From Lachnospiraceae bacterium (GTDB lineage Bacteria > Bacillota > Clostridia > Lachnospirales > Lachnospiraceae), in NCBI GenBank assembly GCA_017482205.1, contig JAFUNK010000006.1, positions 1 to 60,238 on the forward strand: a DNA stretch of 60,238 bases, written 5' to 3'. A program made the position numbers and the translations under genes. The stretch's first letter is position 1. Every line of letters begins with the position of its first letter. Below, one piece after another: positions 53,814 through 60,238 of the stretch. The notes beneath the pieces are model-generated. The model was not told the DNA's origin. It did not search any database and saw only the letters and a program-made list of their open reading frames with translations.

Positions 53814-55595
53814 CTAAAGCACAAAGTCCACACATTCTTCTAAGGGTCTTCGCAGTTCTCCGTCTTCACTGCATACTACTAAATCCTCTCTGGCACACCG
53901 CTTTACCAGCCCCTTTTTCAAATGTAACCGGTAACGTAAAACATCCGTAGTTTCCGTAAGGTATTCCGGCAGATACAACTCCATGCCTTCTTCTTTTTTA
54001 TGCAAAAAGAACACTCCCAGTTTGCGATATTCGTCCCCACCGTCATAGCAATAAAGTATGGCACTGTATATCCACAAAAACCTGCCTGCCAATATCAAAG
54101 TGACAAGAACCGTCATCCCCAGTATTACTTCTCCCATAAAAAGAAGCATTTTCTGACTCAAAATACCAGTTCCGGAAAGCCCCTTTTTTTCTATGGTTGT
54201 ACCCTCTTCCTCTGCTTCCTGAAAGGGAACTGCCGCATGCATAAATTCCGGTTTAGACGTAGGCTTTACCGATTGTGTTGTTGCCATACCTGCTTCTGCA
54301 TTTCCGGCAGACACGGATGTTTCTCCACTTCCTCCTGCATTACCGGAAGTCACTGTGGAAACGGAACCCAACGCTGCCTCTTCTTCCGGTGCTCCTTCCT
54401 GTTCTGTATTTATATTTTCGTTTACCCTATCTGCGTCCTGCCTGTCAACATCAGAATCCGCCATAGGATTCGAATCTGATACTGCCTTAGGTGTTGCAGT
54501 AGGTTTTGAAGTTGATAGTGTCTCAGGTACCGGGGTATTTGCAGGCTCCGGCAACAACGTTGGTACGGGTGTGGGTACAAACGTTTGATCCGGTGTAGAT
54601 GCAGGCGTTACTGTCGGTGCAGGGGTAGGCACAGGTGTCGGCGTTGATACAGGGGGAGCTGTAGGTACAGGGGTCGGTGCAGGCGGATAGGGAAAATCAC
54701 TTCGCTGTATTGTCTTTTGCGTAACATTTCCGGCATTGTCTCTTATCATAAGGTTCACTGCATTTCCTTCTGATACGGAAAAAACATTTTGTCCGCTCCA
54801 TGTTGCACCACCATCTATAGAATAAGCATTTTCACTTAAACCACTTTCGCCATCACTTGCCAGTACCATAACTGTAACACTGCTTTGTGTAACGGAACTG
54901 CTATCATGATTCACCGTTTCTATAACAGGAGCTGCTTTATCTATACAACTGATTGTTATAGATGCTGTAACTGCATTTCCAGAGCTATCGGTCGCTGTAA
55001 CGCTATAAGTACCATTTTCTGTTACAAACAGAGTATCCGTCCCCCAATCATAGGTTATTGCGGTATTTGTTAAATTAGCATTTGACATATTTTGTTTTAC
55101 ATGTAATGTCACTCCGTCATTTGTGACGCAGTTATCCGCTACAATTTGTATTCCTATACTGGAACTACCTTCTGCAATTCCACATATCAGTTCCCGCACC
55201 ACAGTATTATGTTGATTGGCCGGATATCCATTCCAACCTTGCAGATATAAATTGCCACAAACTGTACAAGTGGTTTTACCATTATATATCCACGATGTAC
55301 CAAGATGAGCGCAAAAGCCATGATCATATACCTCAAGATGGTCCGTTCTGGTCCCACAAACAACACAATTAAACGTATTGTGTTGTTGTTGATTGTACCG
55401 AAATGTATGAGTACCTTCACAACTTCTTGTTACCATTCCATAACAATCCTCTGTATGCGTATGTGTATATGTAAGATACACTTCGTCACCTGCAATTTCT
55501 TCTGCACTTACCCGCAAAAAAAAGATACAAAAAATAGCTGTTCCCGTTATGATACTCAAAATACCATACCACCATATTGTCTTAAAAATCTGCAT
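53814..55595 (-). CDS. Surface protein with Ig-like domain, Pro/Thr stalk and cytoplasmic tail
   Basis: The 593-aa protein starts with a signal or anchor segment (WWYGILSIITGTAIFCIFFL). The N-terminal domain carries Cys pairs (FNCVVCGTRT, TTCTVCGNLY), then come bacterial Ig-like domains (DSSGNAVTASITISC, NLMIRDNAGNVTQKT). A stalk of TPVP/TPAP repeats, a membrane helix (LLFMGEVILGMTVLVTLILA) and an 80-residue cytoplasmic tail follow. ATG at 55595 follows CAGGAGGTTTTTTT. It shares the Ig style of the T7SS giant protein. A tail of this size suggests signalling or cytoplasmic partners. Confidence 0.8.
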   Translation of the reverse strand: MQIFKTIWWYGILSIITGTAIFCIFFLRVSAEEIAGDEVYLTYTHTHTEDCYGMVTRSCEGTHTFRYNQQQHNTFNCVVCGTRTDHLEVYDHGFCAHLGTSWIYNGKTTCTVCGNLYLQGWNGYPANQHNTVVRELICGIAEGSSSIGIQIVADNCVTNDGVTLHVKQNMSNANLTNTAITYDWGTDTLFVTENGTYSVTATDSSGNAVTASITISCIDKAAPVIETVNHDSSSVTQSSVTVMVLASDGESGLSENAYSIDGGATWSGQNVFSVSEGNAVNLMIRDNAGNVTQKTIQRSDFPYPPAPTPVPTAPPVSTPTPVPTPAPTVTPASTPDQTFVPTPVPTLLPEPANTPVPETLSTSKPTATPKAVSDSNPMADSDVDRQDADRVNENINTEQEGAPEEEAALGSVSTVTSGNAGGSGETSVSAGNAEAGMATTQSVKPTSKPEFMHAAVPFQEAEEEGTTIEKKGLSGTGILSQKMLLFMGEVILGMTVLVTLILAGRFLWIYSAILYCYDGGDEYRKLGVFFLHKKEEGMELYLPEYLTETTDVLRYRLHLKKGLVKRCAREDLVVCSEDGELRRPLEECVDFVL

Positions 55596-55744
55596 AAAAA
55601 AACCTCCTGAATAAAATAATGACTTTGGCAGAGGTCTCCCTCTGCCTTTACTCGTCACATTCAATTCAACAGGTACGTTTATACTACCACGTTTTTTTCT
55701 TTTTGCCTATTGGGCAATTTCTACAAGGTTATACCCTGTTTTTT

Positions 55745-56764
55745 CTATACCCGCGACAATTCATCCGCCTGACTGCGGTACAGTGCCGCTTCTTCGGGCA
55801 GACCCATTTTTTCATAGCAAACTGCCAGTTTTTTCAATGTTTCTGTGCCCTGACTCTTTAATGTCAATATAGCTTCAGTCTCATAGCAGGCATTGTAATA
55901 CCAAATTGCTGCCTCCTGCCAATCCTTTTCTGCCATATAAAAATCTCCCAGTTCACAACAGATTTCTGCACAACCGTTATCGGCAATTACCTTCATGGCA
56001 TACTTAAAAAACTTTTTTACATCTCCTGCTCTGTTTGCCGCTGCCGCTGCCACAAGACAGGCCTCTTTTACTTCTTCCGATGTTCTGTCCGTATCGGAGG
56101 CAGACTCTTCAAAAAAAGCTCCAGCCTGCACAAAATCCTCATCCGTGCCGGTAATAAAAAGTTCTTTTGCATACATATTGTGCAGACGTTTGGACAGTCT
56201 CTCTCCATTGGCAGTCAAACATTCAAATGCTGCAAAATCTCTGCCGGCATGAGACCCCTCAGGCATATGGGTAATCACAATGTCACTATCAAAAATAACA
56301 GGTGTTGTTCTAATAGTTTCATGGATTGCTTCTTCCCACTCAAAGGTGCGCAGGCGTTTAAAAAGCTTCGGTCTGTACTCCTCGTCATAATTGTAGACAG
56401 TTCCAAACCGAAGCTGATTACCATACTTCATCTGTACAATTTCTACTTCGGGGAGTAATACTTGTTTTAATACTTTAAAACGCTCATGGTTTTCCTTATC
56501 CAGCACTTCGTCTGCATCCGCCGAATAGATATATTCCTGCGTTGCTTTTGAAAATGCAAAATTTCTGGCGGCAGCAAAATCGTTAATCCATGCAAACTCA
56601 TATACTTTTGCCTTTGGATAGGATGCTGCAATCTCCATAGTCGCATCCGTAGAACCGGTATCCACAATAATCAATTCATCCACCAGGTTCGCTACGGAAT
56701 CCAGACAACGCTTTAAAACTCTCTCTTCATTTTTTACAATCATGCAAAGACTTATCGTAATCAC
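55745..56764 (-). CDS. Glycosyltransferase family 2 with TPR-like tail
   Basis: The 339-aa protein has the GT2 start SLCMIVKNEERVLKRCLDSV, VDTGSTDATMEIA and the metal motif YSADADEVLD, then a TPR-like C-terminus. It likely decorates a surface polymer or protein. GTG at 56764 follows GGAGAGAAGATT. It is downstream of the CarD gene. Confidence 0.85.
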   Translation of the reverse strand: MITISLCMIVKNEERVLKRCLDSVANLVDELIIVDTGSTDATMEIAASYPKAKVYEFAWINDFAAARNFAFSKATQEYIYSADADEVLDKENHERFKVLKQVLLPEVEIVQMKYGNQLRFGTVYNYDEEYRPKLFKRLRTFEWEEAIHETIRTTPVIFDSDIVITHMPEGSHAGRDFAAFECLTANGERLSKRLHNMYAKELFITGTDEDFVQAGAFFEESASDTDRTSEEVKEACLVAAAAANRAGDVKKFFKYAMKVIADNGCAEICCELGDFYMAEKDWQEAAIWYYNACYETEAILTLKSQGTETLKKLAVCYEKMGLPEEAALYRSQADELSRV

Positions 56765-56861
56765 AATCTTCTCTCCGTTTCCGTGATATAACAACAACTG
56801 CCTGTTTTTACAATCCTTATACTGTTATATCGGCATAGAAAAGTGTGGTCTTTAGCTTTTA

Positions 56862-57359
56862 TCATTCCATTTTGTCGGCAATGACCTCTTCCACTTCACT
56901 TTTGCTCATTCCGAGTGCTACCGCCAGTTCTCCGCATAAATTTTCTTCTGCCAGCTTATAATATCTGCTGTCCACAGCTGTTACCTTATGTCCCTTTTCT
57001 AATCTGCACTTTTTACGGAAATGCAGGGTCTTTAACAGTTTTACCCATTCGCTACAACTATTGGACTGCATACATTCCTTATATTGCAGTTCTACCGTTT
57101 TTTCATCCCGGATTGTCAATATCTGTATTTCCGGTATGGCTGCCAACAGGAGGTCTGCCTCTTCCTTGGAAAGCACTTTTCGCATAGATGCCTGTAAAGT
57201 ATCCACCGGTACATATACCGTAGAACTTTCTGCATATACGGGCTTTAAAATATAATATTTCCGGTTTTTATCAACCCCGTTCATACGCAGTGTAGTAATA
57301 TCCTTTATCAGACATACTCCGTTATTCCCGCATACTACATACTCACCAATTGCAAACAT
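56862..57359 (-). CDS. CarD-family transcription regulator
   Basis: The 165-aa protein has the CarD/TRCF RNA-polymerase-binding domain (IGEYVVCGNNGVCLIKDITT, KYYILKPVYAESSTVYVPVD) and a helical C-terminal part. These bind RNA polymerase beta and tune promoter opening. ATG at 57359 follows AGGAGGGATTTAACGT. Confidence 0.9.
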   Translation of the reverse strand: MFAIGEYVVCGNNGVCLIKDITTLRMNGVDKNRKYYILKPVYAESSTVYVPVDTLQASMRKVLSKEEADLLLAAIPEIQILTIRDEKTVELQYKECMQSNSCSEWVKLLKTLHFRKKCRLEKGHKVTAVDSRYYKLAEENLCGELAVALGMSKSEVEEVIADKME

Positions 57360-57524
57360 ACGTTAAATCCCTCCTTATATGATAATTTTAACAAATCCGT
57401 TTTTTTAATGTCAGCGTTTTTTTTAATCAATGACAAAGTTTGTGAATTCTGCCTACGAATTTTCCCTAAAAATTTGTGCACTTTTATTCTTCCCATATGT
57501 TTTTCATTTTTTTCGCAAATAGAG

Positions 57525-57553
57525 TTGTAGTTTTAAAGGAAACAAGCTATAAT
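57525..57553 (+). promoter_or_regulatory. Sigma-A promoter of the small peptide-GH74 operon
   Basis: TTGTAG (57525-57530), 17 nt, TATAAT (57548-57553) lie 35 bases before the 38-aa gene. Confidence 0.75.
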
Positions 57554-57588
57554 AATTATCAGAAATTGTTTTTTGAAGGGAGATTGTC

Positions 57589-57705
57589 ATGGAACTTCTT
57601 ATCTTATTAGGTGGCGGATTATTGGTTATTCTTTTTGCTGTTATTGTTGCTGTTGTGGCTTCCGTTACATCAGCCGTTGCTGCCAGCGAGGATATTGAGG
57701 ATTAG
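57589..57705 (+). CDS. 38-aa hydrophobic membrane peptide
   Basis: ATG at 57589 follows GAAGGGAGATTGTC. The product is one membrane helix (LLILLGGGLLVILFAVIVAV) with a short acidic end (ASEDIED). Its stop is followed at once by the GH74 ribosome site (TAGGAGAATTCAT), so the two are translated from one message. Function unknown; a leader-like or membrane peptide are both possible. Confidence 0.65.
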   Translation: MELLILLGGGLLVILFAVIVAVVASVTSAVAASEDIED

Positions 57706-57715
57706 GAGAATTCAT

Positions 57716-60112
57716 ATGTCCACAGGCATTCCTTATCAATATAAAAATTTACCCATTCCCGGTGGCGGTTACGTGACCGGTTTTCTTTTTTCTAAAAAAT
57801 ATCCTGATACATTGTATATCCGTACCGATATCGGCGGTACATACCGTTATCAGTACGATTCTCAAAAGTGGGCTCCTCTTAATACCGATGTTACCATGTT
57901 CGATTTAAGTGAAACCTACCCATCTGCCATCGCTTTAGATGACAACCACCCTGACCGGTTATTTATTATCAGCGGCGTACATGATAGAGCATGCGGGCTT
58001 TTATCCATATCGGAAGACCGTGGTAAGACCTTTATCCGCAAACCCATTCCTACTCTGGTTCACGGTAATTGGAGTGGCAGAGGCACCGGATATCGGCTGG
58101 TTTCTGACCCTCTTGCCGATGATACTCTTTACTATGCCAGCCAGAAAGGTGGCCTGTTACGCACCACCGATATGGGCAATACCTGGGAAGAATTGTCTGT
58201 AAATAATGAAAAGCTGATGACCCTAGTCTGGATTTCTCCCGATGGCAACACCATAGTAACCGGTTGTGCCGGAGCGACCCATATATCCGGTCACATGCGT
58301 GGACACAGCCTTTATGTATCTTATGACAGGGGAGCTTCCTTTGAAAAACTTCCCATGCCCGAAAATATAGACTTTGCAACCTCCAAATTATCCGGACTGG
58401 TAGCACAGCGTGCAGATTATGACGGCACTTATCTGTATATTACCTGTGCCGTTACCGGAAAACGCGCTTTTATTTTAGAAAGCAGTTATAGTTGTGATAC
58501 AGGCGATGTGCTGGGCGGCAGGGTACTTCGGTATTCTTTTGATGCCAATGGTAAAATTAGCCAATATACAGATATCACACCCTACGCAGGTAATACCACA
58601 GGGAATATTTCAGCTAAAGTTACAACCGGTCTTTCCGGCACTGCTGCCTGTCCCTATTCCCTTGCAGATAATCCTGCCTTTTTGGAATACGGCTTTTCCG
58701 GCATCACTTCTGCCACTAATGTAAACGGCAGTGCCCGCCCGGGAATGATTGCCTGTTCTACCATCTGCAAGGATGACGGCGATATGATTTTTGTATCTTA
58801 TGATTATGGAAACACTTGGGAAGCCAAACTTTATGACCTTTCCATAGGTCTTATGGATTTTAAGACCCCTTACATGCGTCCCTGCTGTAACGGTGGTCAC
58901 AATCTGGTGCACTGGTTAAGTGACTTGAAATTTAACCCTTTTAATCCTGACGAAATCTGGTTCAATTCAGGAACCGGTGTTTTTGTCAGTCACAATTTTA
59001 CTGACAAAACCGCTGTTTTCAGTGACTGCTGTGGGGGAATCGAAGAAACCGTACATTTGAACATATACGGTATGCCTGCAGGTGAAGTGCAGGTAATTGA
59101 TATTGTAGGTGATTTGGGGGCTTTTGCATTCCGCGACCTGAATGCTCCCTGTGACAATTCCTTTGCCGATGAAAACGGTAATCGTTACATTACCTGCATC
59201 AATGCGGACTTTTCCGACATAACTCCTGAGACTGTAATTGTAACTCCCAGAGGCAACTGGACCGGCAGAACCAAAGGCGGTCTGATTATCAGTTACGACC
59301 AGTGTAGAACTTTTACCCGTCTGCCCATGCCTTTCGGCTTGTCAAGGCGTACGGACGCTTTATTAGAGCGGATTGAACACCCCAATGTCAATTCCGGCTG
59401 GGTAGCTATGTCTCCTGACTGTCAAAATATTGTATGGTCTGTTGCTGAGCGCCTTCTTTTACCAATAGATGCCGTACTTCACAGTCACGACGGCGGTCAG
59501 ACCTTTGCCCTCAGCAAAATCAACGGCATAACAGGCGAAACACCTCTGATGAAGGTATACGCAGACCGCGTCAATTCCAATCTTATGTATGGTTTCGGCG
59601 AGGCCTCTCAGTTCTACATCAGCAAGGATGGCGGTGCTACCTTTGACCGTTATAACACTCCCGCCGATTTTCCCATGGTAAATTTCGGAAAAATCGACTG
59701 TTCCAACAAAACAGAAATACGTGCCGAGTCCGGCAAAGAAGGCCTTTTATATATAGCTACGGGAGAGCACGGCCTTTATAAAATGGTTTATGACAGCATA
59801 TCTGATACACTGTCTTTGACTAAAATCAGTAAAGAGGGTGATATAATTTACCGTTTCGGTCTGGGACTGTTAAGACCGGACGGCGACTACATCACCGAGG
59901 ACAAGGCTTTTTATATCAGTGGTATCATCAACGGTGACTACGGTTTTTACCGCTCCTTGGATCAAGGAAAAACATGGTTAAAACTCAACACTCCCTCACA
60001 AATGTACGGTGAAATCAACAGTATCGACGGCGACTGTCGTACCTTTGGCCGTTTCTATATCGCCACCGGGTCTTTTGGGGCTTTATATGGGGAAGAAGCT
60101 GTTGCAAAATAG
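57716..60112 (+). CDS. GH74 xyloglucanase-type enzyme without signal peptide
   Basis: The 798-aa protein opens with the GH74 signature YKNLPIPGGGYVTGFLF, then TDIGGTYRYQYDSQKWAPLN, and shows BNR-like propeller repeats (SYDRGASFEKLPMP, SYDYGNTWEAKLYD, SKDGGATFDRYN). GH74 enzymes cleave xyloglucan backbones. Most are secreted; this one has no signal peptide, so it would act on imported oligosaccharides. ATG at 57716 follows AGGAGAATTCAT; an apparent in-frame start at 57611 lies inside the 38-aa gene. Its last codons (GCTGTTGCAAAATAG) are part of a repeat shared with the AraC gene. Confidence 0.9.
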   Translation: MSTGIPYQYKNLPIPGGGYVTGFLFSKKYPDTLYIRTDIGGTYRYQYDSQKWAPLNTDVTMFDLSETYPSAIALDDNHPDRLFIISGVHDRACGLLSISEDRGKTFIRKPIPTLVHGNWSGRGTGYRLVSDPLADDTLYYASQKGGLLRTTDMGNTWEELSVNNEKLMTLVWISPDGNTIVTGCAGATHISGHMRGHSLYVSYDRGASFEKLPMPENIDFATSKLSGLVAQRADYDGTYLYITCAVTGKRAFILESSYSCDTGDVLGGRVLRYSFDANGKISQYTDITPYAGNTTGNISAKVTTGLSGTAACPYSLADNPAFLEYGFSGITSATNVNGSARPGMIACSTICKDDGDMIFVSYDYGNTWEAKLYDLSIGLMDFKTPYMRPCCNGGHNLVHWLSDLKFNPFNPDEIWFNSGTGVFVSHNFTDKTAVFSDCCGGIEETVHLNIYGMPAGEVQVIDIVGDLGAFAFRDLNAPCDNSFADENGNRYITCINADFSDITPETVIVTPRGNWTGRTKGGLIISYDQCRTFTRLPMPFGLSRRTDALLERIEHPNVNSGWVAMSPDCQNIVWSVAERLLLPIDAVLHSHDGGQTFALSKINGITGETPLMKVYADRVNSNLMYGFGEASQFYISKDGGATFDRYNTPADFPMVNFGKIDCSNKTEIRAESGKEGLLYIATGEHGLYKMVYDSISDTLSLTKISKEGDIIYRFGLGLLRPDGDYITEDKAFYISGIINGDYGFYRSLDQGKTWLKLNTPSQMYGEINSIDGDCRTFGRFYIATGSFGALYGEEAVAK

Positions 60113-60143
60113 GCTGGTTTCCGAATCGTTTGTAAAAAGCTTT
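60099..60143. repeat. Repeat shared by 3' ends of GH74 and AraC genes
   Basis: CTGTTGCAAAATAG and TTTCCGAATCGTTTGTAAAA recur at 40172-40209. In both places the TAG is the stop of the gene before it, in the same frame. Confidence 0.85.
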
Positions 60144-60150
60144 CCGGCGC

Positions 60151-60238
60151 AGACCTTTGGCGGACGTCGGCACTTGCATTCTACGAGCAATTTTGCGAAG
60201 GAGAATGCGTAGTACCGTTACGTTCGGCACGAGCGAGA
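60151..60238. repeat. Palindromic structured element E3 (partial)
   Basis: The core AGACCTTTGGCGGACGTCGG, the stem GCATTCT/AGAATGC (60176-60182, 60202-60208) and GTACCGTTACGTTCGG match E2 and reversed E1. The window ends before a right outer arm can be seen. Confidence 0.75.

Overview
The window looks like chromosome of a low-GC, flagellated gut Firmicute of the Clostridia, most likely a Lachnospiraceae member. The evidence is low GC, strong GGAGG-type ribosome binding sites, flagellin, GH130/GH36/GH74 glycan enzymes, a PTS EIICBA, DUF5685/J-domain and DUF3592 genes, and a CarD-family regulator. No rRNA, tRNA, CRISPR array or transposase gene was seen. Family names are recognised from sequence patterns by eye; no database search was run.

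Layout. 1-2.7 kb: an intracellular GH130 mannoside phosphorylase and a cysteine-peptidase-like protein. 2.7-18 kb: one long minus-strand operon for a type VII secretion system (T7SSb-like). It runs EssC ATPase, giant Ig-repeat surface protein, transmembrane trypsin-like protease with an intracellular FHA domain, PP2C phosphatase, transmembrane Ser/Thr kinase, small membrane protein, two WXG100-like proteins, a YukD/EsaB ubiquitin-like protein, two small helical proteins and a stub of an LXG effector cut off at its WXG motif. 18-24 kb: a toxin cassette array with a full-length 963-aa LXG/WXG effector (DUF6883-like tip, DUF4926-like partner), a 5'-truncated second toxin tip with its own immunity gene, and a third decayed remnant. 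Each toxin-immunity pair is followed by a conserved promoter and terminator about 108 nt apart, and the array is bracketed by two near-identical hairpin repeats. 24-25 kb: an RRNPP-like HTH/TPR regulator, tail-to-tail with a 42-codon ORF that could encode its peptide.

25-32 kb: an esterase, an unusual array of four tandem hairpins, an ECF sigma/anti-sigma pair, a broken small alarmone synthetase, a J-domain/DUF5685/zinc-ribbon cluster, a degenerate GGDEF protein and a small XRE regulator. 32-40 kb: sugar genes (aldose epimerase, ManA, PTS EIICBA, GH36 alpha-galactosidase, AraC regulator). 40-42.6 kb: a flagellin carrying an inserted HEXXH metallopeptidase (flagellinolysin type) behind a zinc-ribbon gene with a sigma-28-like promoter. 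42.8-48 kb: dapF, a DUF3592 protein and a heterodimeric ABC exporter. 48-57 kb: a lipid-anchored or membrane FMN_bind-like protein, nadE, hslO, a methyltransferase, hisC, a surface protein, a glycosyltransferase and a CarD protein. 57.5-60.1 kb: a 38-aa membrane peptide and a GH74 xyloglucanase-type enzyme.

Three points deserve attention. First, the T7SS appears wired to phospho-signalling: the kinase has the same cytoplasmic-kinase/TM/external-helical layout as the EssB pseudokinase of canonical T7SSb, but with intact catalytic motifs, and FHA domains sit in EssC and the protease. Second, the toxin array has the design of a tip-swapping system with a repeated promoter-terminator unit. Third, three dispersed palindromic elements (39.07, 48.10 and 60.15 kb) share a conserved core whose stems differ in sequence but stay perfectly paired, which is covariation expected of an undescribed structured RNA or palindromic mobile element.
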